Made by a program: the position numbers and the translations under genes
From: Bacillota bacterium
Lineage (GTDB): Bacteria > Bacillota > Clostridia > Tissierellales > Sedimentibacteraceae
Reading direction: 5' to 3'
DNA: 64,000 bases
Assembly: GCA_023386345.1 (NCBI GenBank)
Contig: JAEWJT010000002.1
Location: forward strand, 59,293 to 123,292
The notes under the pieces: generated by a model
Told to the model about the DNA's origin: nothing
The model's input: only the letters and a program-made list of their open reading frames with translations
Databases searched by the model: none
In this document: positions 37,943 through 45,781 of the stretch, piece after piece
How the letters are laid out: each line of letters starts with the position of its first letter
Position numbering within the stretch: position 1 is the first letter of the stretch

Positions 37943-38554
37943 CTAAAATGACCTAATAGTTTCAATAAATCTACTCATATCAATAATTATAAATTTCTTA
38001 TCTTTGTAATCGATTATGCTTTTATTATCTTTTATTATACGATTTATACTTCTCAACGGTGCTTTTACTTCATCACAAAGCTGTAACTTTGTTAAATTTT
38101 CTAAGTTACCTATTCTAAAATGTCTTTCTACAGAACAAAAGTATCTTTGCTTGATGTTCATTAATGATAGCTTAACTAATTCATCAGAATCATTAAGAAG
38201 CTTATTGCAGATACCATTTATCAAATATAAGCTGAAATTAAAATCCTCCTTCATCCATTTTAAAACATTTTCTTTTGAAACTATTTTTACAAAGCAATCT
38301 GTTTTTGCTTTCACATGTAAAGGTTCATTTCTATCGGATAATATTTCTAATTCACCAAAGAAATCAAGTGCTGTATGTTCATAAACATTTAAAACCTCAC
38401 CATTTTTACCTTCATAAAATACAGTTGCTATACCTGATACAAGTATAAACAGACTATTGTTCTTTTCATTGGGACTTATTATAGTTGATTTTTCAGGGTA
38501 TGTCTTTTCAGTATATTTAATGTTACATGGTATATCATTTACATTATAAACCAT
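37943..38554 (-). CDS. Crp/Fnr family transcriptional regulator
   Basis: This 203-residue regulator has an N-terminal cyclic-nucleotide-binding-like beta-barrel (SLFILVSGIATVFYEG, DFFGELEILSDRNEP). A C-terminal winged helix-turn-helix follows (LTKLQLCDEVKAPLRSINRI). There is no Cys set for an Fe-S cluster as in FNR. It is divergent from the nucleoside hydrolase and probably controls it and itself; the 86-nt gap holds a palindrome at 38572. AGGAGG precedes the ATG. Confidence 0.88.
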   Translation of the reverse strand: MVYNVNDIPCNIKYTEKTYPEKSTIISPNEKNNSLFILVSGIATVFYEGKNGEVLNVYEHTALDFFGELEILSDRNEPLHVKAKTDCFVKIVSKENVLKWMKEDFNFSLYLINGICNKLLNDSDELVKLSLMNIKQRYFCSVERHFRIGNLENLTKLQLCDEVKAPLRSINRIIKDNKSIIDYKDKKFIIIDMSRFIETIRSF

Positions 38555-38571
38555 AAAAAAATCCTCCTATT

Positions 38572-38583
38572 GGTCAAATGACC
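38572..38583. promoter_or_regulatory. Candidate Crp/Fnr-type operator
   Basis: GGTCAAATGACC is an inverted repeat with 5-bp arms and a 2-bp centre. It lies between the divergent regulator and nucleoside hydrolase genes, 18 nt before the regulator's start. It is a plausible autoregulatory site, but its arms do not match the classic Crp or FNR half-sites. Confidence 0.4.
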
Positions 38584-38640
38584 TTTTTTATATATTATAG
38601 CACATGTATAATTATATTAAATAAAAACTTGGAGGATTTT

Positions 38641-39585
38641 ATGAGAAAATTTATAATTGATACTGATACTGGAAGTGATGATGCAGTTGCGTTAATGATG
38701 GCACTATTGTGTGATGATGTTGAAGTTCTTGGAATAACAACTGTTTGTGGTAATGTACCATTAAATTTAGCTACAAAAAATGCTTTAATGACTGCTGAGA
38801 TATGCAATTCGGATATTCAAATTTTTGAAGGAGCTAGTAAACCTTTATTTAGAGATTTAGTTACAGCAGTAAATGTACACGGAAATGATGGAATGGGTGA
38901 TTGCAATTTGATTAATCCAACTAAAAAGCAATCAACAGGACATGCAGTTGACTTTATATTAGAAACTATTAAATCAAATCCCAATCAAATAGAAATAATT
39001 GCATTAGGACCTGTTACAAATATTGCTTTAGCAATATTAAAAGAGCCTGAAACTATGAAAAAAATTAAAAGAATATGGTCAATGGGCACAGGAGGATTTG
39101 GTCCTGGAAACACTACCCCTGTTGCAGAATTCAATGTATATGTTGATGCAGAAAGCTACTCTATTTTATTAAATAGCAAAATTCCATTGACTATTATAGG
39201 CTTTGATTTATGTTTAGGAGACAGTGCTCTTCAAAAAGAAGATATGGAATATCTTAAATCTAAAGGTGCTATAGGCAAATTTGCTGTAGATTGCAACCTT
39301 GGATTGCTTAACTACAATTTTAAAAAATCTGGTGGATATTTTGTAGATTTACCTGATGCAGTAGCTATGGGCGTTGCATTATGGGATGATATTGTTTTAG
39401 AAAAAAAAGAAACCTATTGCTATTGCTGTACAAAAGAAGAACCTTCATATGGACAAGTTATCATTTTTGACAGAAATGTTGTATTAGCAATTGATACAAA
39501 TATACCCACGGACAATGCGACAGTAATAAAATCAATAGATAGACAATTATTCAAGCAAAGAATGATTGAAGTTTTAAGTAATTAA
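38641..39585 (+). CDS. Nucleoside hydrolase (IUNH family)
   Basis: This 314-residue enzyme cleaves nucleosides to base and ribose. The calcium-binding motif DTDTGSDDA lies at 6-14, with VHGNDGMGDCN at about 80 and AEFNVYVDAES at about 165. The start is set at the ATG after GGAGGATTTT; a longer frame upstream has no ribosome site. The gene is divergent from the Crp/Fnr regulator. Whether it prefers purines or pyrimidines cannot be told from the sequence. Confidence 0.92.
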   Translation: MRKFIIDTDTGSDDAVALMMALLCDDVEVLGITTVCGNVPLNLATKNALMTAEICNSDIQIFEGASKPLFRDLVTAVNVHGNDGMGDCNLINPTKKQSTGHAVDFILETIKSNPNQIEIIALGPVTNIALAILKEPETMKKIKRIWSMGTGGFGPGNTTPVAEFNVYVDAESYSILLNSKIPLTIIGFDLCLGDSALQKEDMEYLKSKGAIGKFAVDCNLGLLNYNFKKSGGYFVDLPDAVAMGVALWDDIVLEKKETYCYCCTKEEPSYGQVIIFDRNVVLAIDTNIPTDNATVIKSIDRQLFKQRMIEVLSN

Positions 39586-39610
39586 AATTTTATTTTAAAC
39601 TCTAATTTAT

Positions 39611-39656
39611 AAAAAGGATTTACACAGAGGCTTAGCTCTTAGTAAATCCTTTTTTT
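39611..39656. terminator. Bidirectional terminator after the nucleoside hydrolase
   Basis: AAAAAGGATTTAC pairs with GTAAATCCTTTTT around an 18-nt loop, and TTTTTTT follows. It ends the nucleoside hydrolase transcript. On the minus strand it lies just downstream of the 13-codon frame at 39673. Confidence 0.9.
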
Positions 39657-39672
39657 ATAATTATAATATAAT

Positions 39673-39714
39673 CTATTTTAAAGGTATATTTGTTATTTCT
39701 ATATTCTTATACAT
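39673..39714 (-). CDS. Possible 13-residue leader or micro-ORF
   Basis: A short frame (MYKNIEITNIPLK) has an excellent AAAGGAGG site 6-7 nt upstream. A TATAAT-like -10 sits about 45 nt further up (around 39757), and the terminator at 39611 follows its stop. The arrangement is that of a complete tiny transcription unit. It may be a leader peptide, a small protein or the remains of a longer gene. No known family. Confidence 0.35.
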   Translation of the reverse strand: MYKNIEITNIPLK

Positions 39715-39845
39715 TTGGACCCTCCTTTGTTTTTAATGTGGTCTGTAAACTTACATTTATTATAACAGCGGAGGTTTTTTCTACTTGTAGCTAAAACTTT
39801 TTGGCTTCACTGGCTATGAAAGTGGTTTATTGTTTGTAACAATAT
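39715..39845. other. Gap before the left attachment-like site
   Basis: It contains the putative promoter of the micro-ORF and nothing else that I can support. Confidence 0.3.
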
Positions 39846-39900
39846 AAAAAACCACTGAAATTCAGTGGTTTTTAGTCTATATTACATCATTCCTGGCATT
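39846..39900 (-). mobile_element. Left attachment-like site: groEL 3' end plus terminator
   Basis: The minus strand at 39882-39900 reads ATGCCAGGAATGATGTAA, that is Met-Pro-Gly-Met-Met-stop, the usual GroEL C-terminus. It is followed by a terminator with arms AAAACCACTGAA/TTCAGTGGTTTT. No groEL coding sequence precedes it. The same layout recurs at 53799-53854 with compensatory changes in the stem. I read it as the attachment-site copy left by an element integrated in the 3' end of groEL. Confidence 0.65.
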
Positions 39901-40003
39901 ATATATGCATGTTTTAGGCTATTCTTTGTATTAATTTTATTGCTTTTACATGCGCATAGTTTTGTATTATTTGAATTATATTGAGTTAATTTGTATATAT
40001 TGT

Positions 40004-40023
40004 GTTAGCATTTTGTTAGCATT
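40004..40023. repeat. Tandem GTTAGCA repeat near the left attachment-like site
   Basis: GTTAGCATTTTGTTAGCATT lies 122 nt from the groEL-end core. A matching pair (GTTAGCATTGTGTTAGCA) lies 120 nt from the core at 53837. The conserved spacing suggests integrase arm-type sites. Confidence 0.55.
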
Positions 40024-40230
40024 ACTGTCATTTCTGCCTATTTGCTAAGTGATTATAACCATAACCCAAATTACAGTCTATGTAATTTAGACTTTCAATT
40101 TTATAAATTTCTTTCATTTATTAATTCCTCCATTTTAAAATAATTTTTTATTAACTCGGAGGAATTATAATAGCCAGCTATATAAACTTAATTTATACTG
40201 TTTATTTTGTATGATATTTTAATTTAATTG

Positions 40231-40270
40231 ACTCTGATGATTGAAAAATTCTATATTCAATCATCAGAGT
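40231..40270. terminator. Perfect 15-bp hairpin inside the left element end
   Basis: ACTCTGATGATTGAA pairs with TTCAATCATCAGAGT around a 10-nt loop. The right arm and its flank (TTTATATATAC) recur at 59414-59438 in the second segment. A terminator or recombination relic is likely. The AT-rich sequence around it has a 67-codon frame with no support. Confidence 0.6.
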
Positions 40271-40405
40271 TTATATATATACTAATTACCAAGATTATTA
40301 TATTGTATTATAATTATTTTATATGTGTAAATAATTTTTTATTAAATATACAACATATTAGCTTTATCATGTTAAATATGTTTAATGCGATAAATATGTT
40401 TCTTT

Positions 40406-40582
40406 ATGGAAAAAACAAATTTAATACTTAATGAAGCTTCCATGTATTTTGGAATCAGTCAAAACAAACTTAGGGAATTAACCAATAATGATAATTGTCC
40501 TTATGTTATCTGATACGGAAATAAGCGTCTTATTAAACGAAAGTTATTCTCATAATACTTGGAAAATTTGTATTCATTTTAA
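40406..40582 (+). pseudogene. Decayed excisionase (Tn916 Xis-like)
   Basis: The frame reads MEKTNLILNEASMYFGISQN, then KLRELTNNDNCPYVI, a TGA stop where a Trp is expected, YGNKRLIKRKLFS, a TAA stop, and YLENLYSF. The order and spacing match small excisionases of Tn916-type elements. Two stop codons in 58 codons show it is inactive. It lies about 500 bp inside the left attachment-like site. Confidence 0.85.
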
Positions 40583-40664
40583 ATAAATAAGTATTATTAT
40601 CAACCTTTGAATCATTTAATATAAAAAATGTTGGTTTTAAAAATAAAAATTTTCAAAAAAACTA

Positions 40665-40718
40665 TTGACAAAAATAAAAATAAAAGTTACTCTATATTTA
40701 GCAACTAACCGGAAAGTT
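40665..40718 (+). promoter_or_regulatory. Promoter and candidate operator of the MrcB_N-HNH gene
   Basis: A TTGACA sequence lies at 40665-40670, with weak -10 candidates at 40688-40698. At 40703-40718 the 16-bp sequence AACTAACCGGAAAGTT has palindromic outer arms (AACT/AGTT) and a CCGG core. It is placed like the operator of a helix-turn-helix repressor, and the gene product has such a domain. Confidence 0.4.
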
Positions 40719-40745
40719 TCAATTATGAAAACAAAGGAGATTAAA

Positions 40746-42098
40746 ATGAAGATTTATTTATCAAATGAAAGGCTTTGTCAAATTATGGATTCAATGAATT
40801 TGAACGCTTCAGATATTGTTGAATCAACTGGATGGAATGCGACAAAAGTTAGTAGAATTTTGAATAGTCAAAGAGAGCTAACAAGCTCTGAAATTCAGGA
40901 GTTGAGTAAAGTTTTAGATGTTCCAGAAAGTGATTTCTTTAGAGAAGGATATGTTGTTGTGCGTGATAGTGAAGATGAATCATTAGCTGATATGATTGCT
41001 AATGCTGGAAAGATGTATGCATCCCCAGAAAGAGGAATATTTCAAGGATCTGAAGTTGGTGAGATTATACGTAAAGAGTTACCTGCAGCAATAGTAAGAA
41101 AAACTAGCATTGATTCAAGAGAGTACAAAGTTGAAGGGTCAATAGGAAAGGGACAATATGCTGAAGTAGCATGGATTTCTATATTTGACAGAGCGATAAC
41201 TGAAAGTGCAACAAGAGGAATATATATTGTTTTCCTATATTCTGTTGGTGGAAAATCGGTTTATTTAAGTCTAAATCAGGGGTACACATATTTTAGCGAG
41301 GAGTTTTCGTCAAAAGAAGCCCGTAAAGAGATAGTTAAAATGGCTGATGTTTTACGTGGTTATATTACAGTCAACAATTCTAGATTTGTTGATTCAATTG
41401 ATTTAGGGGCACAGAAGGCGCTTGGACGTGGATATGAAGCAGGACATATTATTGGTGTAAAATATGAGTTTAACAATATGCCATCTGATATTGATATTGT
41501 GAGAGATATTTTCGATCTTTTATCAGTATTTAAATCGATAAGAACATTGTTTGCTGGAAGAACAGTGGAGAAATTTTATGATTTTTTAGTTGCTCAGGGT
41601 AGGGGATTGATTAACCTTAAGACTGTAGAAGAAGAAGCAAATACAACTAATGTTATCGACACAAAGGAAGAAGAAATAGTGGATGAGCCAAAAGCAAAGC
41701 AGGAGGCTGTTATAGATGATAAAGGAACTCGTAGATTTCCCCGTGACCCTCAAGTTGCTGCAAGAGCTTTAAGCCAGGGCAAATACTTATGTACATTTAA
41801 TAATGAGCATTATACGTTCAAAGCAAAAGGATCAGAACATATGTATGTTGAGGCACATCATTTAATTCCTATTAGTGAAAGTGATAAGTTTGTAACTTCA
41901 ATTGATGTGGAAGCAAATATTGTTTCCTTATGTAGTATTTGTCATGATTGTATTCATCACGGAACAGATGATGATAAATTTGCTCTTATTAAAAAACTAT
42001 ACACTCAAAGAAAAGAGAGACTTGTAAAAGCAGGTATCTATGTGAGTTTAGAACAGTTATTAGGATTCTATGGAATAAATTTGGAAAACTATGCGTAA
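40746..42098 (+). CDS. HTH - MrcB_N (DUF3578) - HNH endonuclease, Type IV restriction-like
   Basis: This 450-residue protein has three parts. An XRE-type helix-turn-helix lies at about 1-70 (LNASDIVESTGWNATKVSRI). An McrB N-terminal-like DNA-binding domain (DUF3578) lies at about 95-270 (GSIGKGQYAEVAWISIF, KSVYLSLNQGYTYF). A C-terminal HNH nuclease (about 345-405) has VEAHHLIPIS and CSICHDCIHHG. It probably cuts modified DNA. The start is set at the ATG after AAAGGAGATTAAA; an earlier in-frame Met has no site. A MazG-like gene follows 14 nt downstream. The HTH may make it autoregulated. Confidence 0.86.
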   Translation: MKIYLSNERLCQIMDSMNLNASDIVESTGWNATKVSRILNSQRELTSSEIQELSKVLDVPESDFFREGYVVVRDSEDESLADMIANAGKMYASPERGIFQGSEVGEIIRKELPAAIVRKTSIDSREYKVEGSIGKGQYAEVAWISIFDRAITESATRGIYIVFLYSVGGKSVYLSLNQGYTYFSEEFSSKEARKEIVKMADVLRGYITVNNSRFVDSIDLGAQKALGRGYEAGHIIGVKYEFNNMPSDIDIVRDIFDLLSVFKSIRTLFAGRTVEKFYDFLVAQGRGLINLKTVEEEANTTNVIDTKEEEIVDEPKAKQEAVIDDKGTRRFPRDPQVAARALSQGKYLCTFNNEHYTFKAKGSEHMYVEAHHLIPISESDKFVTSIDVEANIVSLCSICHDCIHHGTDDDKFALIKKLYTQRKERLVKAGIYVSLEQLLGFYGINLENYA

Positions 42099-42112
42099 GA
42101 GGTATTGAAATT

Positions 42113-42439
42113 ATGGAAAGATTAGATGTATTGAAAGACAGAATAGATAAATTCAATAAGGAGAGGGAGTGGGATCAATTCCACACTCCTTCAAACCTTG
42201 CAAAATCAATTTCTATCGAGGCAAATGAATTGCTTGAATGCTTTCAATGGAATGACTCTGTGTTTAATAAAGAGGATGTAATTGAAGAATTAGCAGATGT
42301 ATTGAATTATTGTATACAAATGTCACAGGTTTTGGGTGCTGATATTATTGACATTATAAATGTAAAGATGGACAAGACTGAGCAAAAATATCCAGTAAAT
42401 AAGGCAAAAGGCGTATCTACAAAATACGACAAATTGTAG
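42113..42439 (+). CDS. MazG-like nucleotide pyrophosphohydrolase
   Basis: This 108-residue all-alpha NTP pyrophosphohydrolase of the MazG/RS21-C6-like type has the EANELLECFQW and EELADVLNYC metal-binding pattern (ExxE, ExxD). Such enzymes remove dNTPs and are often found with restriction genes. The start lies 14 nt after the HNH gene's stop; the ribosome site is weak (AGAGG), so translation is coupled. The role with the HNH protein is inference. Confidence 0.85.
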   Translation: MERLDVLKDRIDKFNKEREWDQFHTPSNLAKSISIEANELLECFQWNDSVFNKEDVIEELADVLNYCIQMSQVLGADIIDIINVKMDKTEQKYPVNKAKGVSTKYDKL

Positions 42440-42452
42440 GGTATGTATATAT

Positions 42453-42632
42453 AATTATAGATGGTAAATTCAATGTTATAGATTTAAGAATAAATAATGG
42501 AGAATTAGTAGATTTTAAAGAAAAAAGTAAGGCTTAAAAGAAAAGTGTGTTGTGTGCCAAAAATGTTATTTAGATGAAAACTGCCCAAGTGGAAGCAGGT
42601 CTATAGCAGATGATTGTTTACGTGATGTATAA
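42453..42632 (+). pseudogene. Possible degraded Cys-rich small ORF
   Basis: Two short plus-strand stretches, IIDGKFNVIDLRINNGELVD and, in another frame, KEKCVVCQKCYLDENC ending at TAA 42630, look like parts of one gene split by a frameshift. No start codon or ribosome site supports the second part. The Cys spacing suggests metal binding. It may be chance. Confidence 0.25.
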
Positions 42633-42838
42633 CGTTCGTGGCACACAAATAAAACTTTTACCATAGTTATTATTTACTCATTTTTACCCTGAAATTCCCT
42701 GTTTTTCAAGGGTTTCTTGGATTCTTATAAAATGCTCTGAAATGGCGGAGTGTGGCAAATCAGAGCAAGTATTTGAAAGTTATTACTACCTGTTAGTAGT
42801 AAAAATAGTAGTAAAACGTAAATCCTTATTATTAATTA
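42633..42838. other. Gap between convergent genes
   Basis: It holds a small hairpin TTACTAC/GTAGTAA at about 42782-42801 that could end transcription from either side. No gene seen. Confidence 0.4.
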
Positions 42839-43780
42839 TTATATGTTATAACCATAATAATATCTAATCATTTCGTCCTGTACCTTAATCGGAATGTAAA
42901 TATCTCCAGTAAAAATACCATTATCCTTATGCCTATTTCCTTTTAAATAAGTCTTTTCTTCAATTATCAATTTTGTTTCTGCATAATATCTCCATGTGTC
43001 AGATTGCAATGCTGTAAGCTTTCGCCCAATTTCAGGTTCAAATGCTAAAATAACAAAATAGTAATTCACACCAAATATATCGCGTGAATTAATATATTCT
43101 TTCATTGTCGGATATTCTTCTTTCTCTAATGCTTTTATATGATATTTTAATCTTTCTGCTATACCTTCTTTAGTTTCACCAATTCTAAGTAACTCTCCTT
43201 TCGAACTGCAAATCCCATATATGCCAGGAACTTTACTATAAGTTCCTATTTCTTCCCAAGAATGCACTTTAATATCAACCCTTTTAATCTCAATTTTCTC
43301 ATTCTGCAATGCTAATAGATCACCTAGCACCTTAGGATAATTACTTTCATGCGTTGTATTGCCAGGACGAGACCATGACAGGCCTGAAAACAGAGCTGCT
43401 TCTATTAGCATTGTGTCCGAAATACCAAACACACGACCTAAATCTCGTTTAAAAATCTTTAATTGCTTGGTTATATAGGAAAACATAAACGAATCAATTT
43501 CCATAATATTGCTAATTATATTAACTCTATCCTTCATTGCAAAGTTTATTAACCTAAATTCATCAATCCTGTTTTCATCACATTCTTCCTTAAGTTCTTC
43601 AATTCCAACACCTAATGCTAAAGCTATCTTGTTTAATGTACTAGCAAATGGTTTTGCGTTTCCTGATGTTTCTATTTTATTTAATGTCACTACGGAAATT
43701 CCCGCAGCTTTAGCTAACTCATACTGTGTAAATCCCTTTTCCTCTCTTAATTTAAGAAGCCTATTTCTATCAAATTCCAT
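42839..43780 (-). CDS. XRE helix-turn-helix protein with GIY-YIG-like nuclease domain
   Basis: This 313-residue protein has an XRE HTH at about 1-65 (KLREEKGFTQYELAKAAG, ISVVTLNKIE) and a C-terminal GIY-YIG-like region from about 187 (VPGIYGICSSKGELLRIGET, GIAERLKYHI). The GIY and YIG-like half-motifs read GIYGI and RIGET. It is probably a site-specific nuclease fused to a regulator. The start is set at the Met after TGAGG (MEFDRNRLLK); the upstream ATG overlaps that site. It follows a small ORF by 53 nt on the same strand. Confidence 0.72.
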   Translation of the reverse strand: MEFDRNRLLKLREEKGFTQYELAKAAGISVVTLNKIETSGNAKPFASTLNKIALALGVGIEELKEECDENRIDEFRLINFAMKDRVNIISNIMEIDSFMFSYITKQLKIFKRDLGRVFGISDTMLIEAALFSGLSWSRPGNTTHESNYPKVLGDLLALQNEKIEIKRVDIKVHSWEEIGTYSKVPGIYGICSSKGELLRIGETKEGIAERLKYHIKALEKEEYPTMKEYINSRDIFGVNYYFVILAFEPEIGRKLTALQSDTWRYYAETKLIIEEKTYLKGNRHKDNGIFTGDIYIPIKVQDEMIRYYYGYNI

Positions 43781-43833
43781 CCTAAACCTCATTTCAGTTT
43801 TGTTATATTATTATATTCTTATTTTATTTTATA

Positions 43834-44025
43834 TTATACATATCGTTTTGTAAATCTATCAACAATTACATTAATAACCTTATTTACAATTAGTTTATCG
43901 TGTATCAAACTGTGCATGATATTAAATCTATCGTAGGGTATCCAACTTTTCAGGTCCTTTTGAATATCGAAAACTATTTTATCAATATACTGTTCGATTT
44001 TAATTTTATCATTATTTTTCAACAT
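43834..44025 (-). CDS. Hypothetical protein, 63 residues
   Basis: A polar small protein (MLKNNDKIKIEQYIDKIVFD), with a GGGAG sequence about 10 nt upstream. It precedes the XRE/GIY-YIG gene in the same direction. It may be a partner or regulator of that protein. I do not recognise a family. Confidence 0.5.
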   Translation of the reverse strand: MLKNNDKIKIEQYIDKIVFDIQKDLKSWIPYDRFNIMHSLIHDKLIVNKVINVIVDRFTKRYV

Positions 44026-44046
44026 AATATTTAATTCTCCCTTCAA

Positions 44047-44728
44047 TATAATTATCTTTATAGGCGTTTGCGAAACGCCAAAACCATTTAAAAATACATA
44101 AAATTTTCACTAAAAAACAGCTTTCAATGTTAGAACTTTTTCAGAATGCAAGAAAATTTTAGAACTGAACAAACCTCTATTCTTATCTTTGTTGAAAAAT
44201 ACCATTAATCTCGAAAAATACATTCCTCGCTCTTTTAGAGAAAAATATTATTCATTCTAAATCCAGTTTCTGTATTGTAAGGCGTAAAATTAAAAATAAA
44301 AAAACATTACATACAGATTTACTTATTTCAGATATAACTCAACTAATTACATTTGTTCATAATTATAAAACACATAAACATCAGTATATTCCGAGTTCAA
44401 AGCCTTTAGTATTATAGCTTATAAATGCTTAGTTAAACATAGAATTATAAGTGCTCTGTTTTGTAATGCCATTTTTTACTTGCACATCTCTTAATAACTT
44501 TTTCTACTTTACTAATTCATTCTTACCTGATAATTGAATTATACACATTCATAGTGACATATTCTGTCTATCTGATTATTTTTTATAAAAATTTTTTTAT
44601 CTAATTTTAAAACGGGAAAATAGTTAAATATCTTCAAATAATTATATCAATTATCTTGTTTATAAAATTTTATATAATTATTACATGAGGACATTATAAG
44701 TAATATACCTTTATTTATAATACAACTT
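44047..44728. other. AT-rich non-coding gap at the left edge of the inverted-repeat module
   Basis: It holds a 7-bp hairpin GGCGTTT/AAACGCC at 44063-44079. Plus-strand frames here (about 44200-44400) are open for 60 codons, but have no ribosome site and no family I know. I see no supported gene. Confidence 0.4.
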
Positions 44729-44768
44729 AAACTTCATACATAAATTAACATATATGAACCTTGAAAAT
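44729..44768. repeat. 40-bp inverted repeat, left copy
   Basis: The 40 bases AAACTTC..TTGAAAAT match the reverse complement of 52461-52500 at 38 of 40 positions (two adjacent mismatches, AT for GC). The pair encloses the dynamin/HerA/PoNe operon. There is no transposase inside. Confidence 0.85.
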
Positions 44769-44906
44769 TCAATACTAGACAATAAATATTAAGCAATTTT
44801 TAGCTTTTAAGAACACAAAGGAAGACTTACCCTCAACTCTTTAGGTATTGAGTTAATAAAGACATTCATAAGTTGCTCTAATTGCTCAAATGTTAATGAG
44901 AATTTA

Positions 44907-45089
44907 TCAGATAGAGTATATATAAAAACTTGCATAAGCAAATAAAAAGCCTACAAAAAAGAATACAGTATTTGACTTTTTAAATTGTCGAATACTATAT
45001 CTGAGAAAATACAAGCCCTCATCCAAACTGTCGCGTTTCAAATCAGGGGGTAGTCCGCGGATTTGTTCAACCAAGATATTGAAACGCAA
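44907..45089 (-). CDS. Possible small membrane protein, 60 residues
   Basis: A frame starting 5 nt after the immunity gene, probably at a TTG, encodes a polar N-terminal half and a single C-terminal hydrophobic segment (NTVFFFVGFLFAYASFYIY). There is no ribosome site beyond the neighbouring gene. Its AT-rich bases fit the operon, but an isolated frame of this length could be chance. I do not know the family. Confidence 0.4.
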   Translation of the reverse strand: MRFNILVEQIRGLPPDLKRDSLDEGLYFLRYSIRQFKKSNTVFFFVGFLFAYASFYIYSI

Positions 45090-45094
45090 GCAGT

Positions 45095-45781
45095 TTATAA
45101 TAAGTCTGTTGGGAAATAATCAACTCCATCAAAGTTTTCTTTGCTGATTAAAAATATTTTAGCAAGAGCTGCACCTATAAAACACCAATAACCAACATAG
45201 GTTTCTTTATCATTTTTATGTGAATCATACCATGAACTTTTATTATTTGCAGTATACCAGTCTTTGCTAATAAACCTTATTAAATGCGAACTTTTATTAA
45301 TATTAACGGTTTCAGTAATTGCATCGCTTAAGTTTTTATACTCGTCGTACTTGATTTCACCTGTAAATATTTTCGTTTTACGGTCAGTTAACCATTCGTT
45401 AAGGAACATAATAAGCAAATCATCTTTATCTTTGCTATTTTTTATAAGCTGTGTAATCCTAACCACGTCATTTTTGTTAGGTTCGAGCAAAATAAATAAG
45501 CTCGTAAGATCAATCAAATCAGAATATAAAACAGTATTTGATTTTTCAATAGCAGAAAGCCAGTCCATATAGATTGATTTTAGTTCGTCAATCCCAACTC
45601 CGTTAGAATAGGATGCATAGAATTTATCTCGCAAAAAACTGCTTAAATATATATTTAGTTTTCTGGTTTGAGAGTCATCATTTAGTGCTGATACTTTTTC
45701 TTGAAATTGCTGTATTCTCTTGTTCTGATATTCCAAGTATTTATTGAAATAATCGGTATTTTTTCTTGCATCTCTACTCAT
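45095..45781 (-). CDS. PoNi-like immunity protein (DUF1910/DUF1911)
   Basis: This 228-residue protein matches the PoNi family, immunity to PoNe-type DNase toxins. It has a helical N-terminal half (RDARKNTDYFNKYLEYQNKR) and a C-terminal DUF1911-like core (KSSWYDSHKND, YVGYWCFIGAALAKIF, ending YFPTDLL). It probably binds and blocks the nuclease encoded just upstream, whose last codons overlap its start by 8 nt. AGGAGG lies within the end of the toxin gene. Toxin-immunity overlap of this kind ensures equal synthesis. Confidence 0.83.
   Translation of the reverse strand: MSRDARKNTDYFNKYLEYQNKRIQQFQEKVSALNDDSQTRKLNIYLSSFLRDKFYASYSNGVGIDELKSIYMDWLSAIEKSNTVLYSDLIDLTSLFILLEPNKNDVVRITQLIKNSKDKDDLLIMFLNEWLTDRKTKIFTGEIKYDEYKNLSDAITETVNINKSSHLIRFISKDWYTANNKSSWYDSHKNDKETYVGYWCFIGAALAKIFLISKENFDGVDYFPTDLL

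Noticed and set aside
40228..40431. Plus-strand frame of 67 codons in the left element end
   Set aside because: It overlaps the perfect hairpin at 40231 and the start of the excisionase relic, is AT-driven, and lacks a ribosome site.
44200..44420. Plus-strand frame open for about 60 codons
   Set aside because: It has no start with a ribosome site and no recognisable family; it is AT-rich non-coding DNA.
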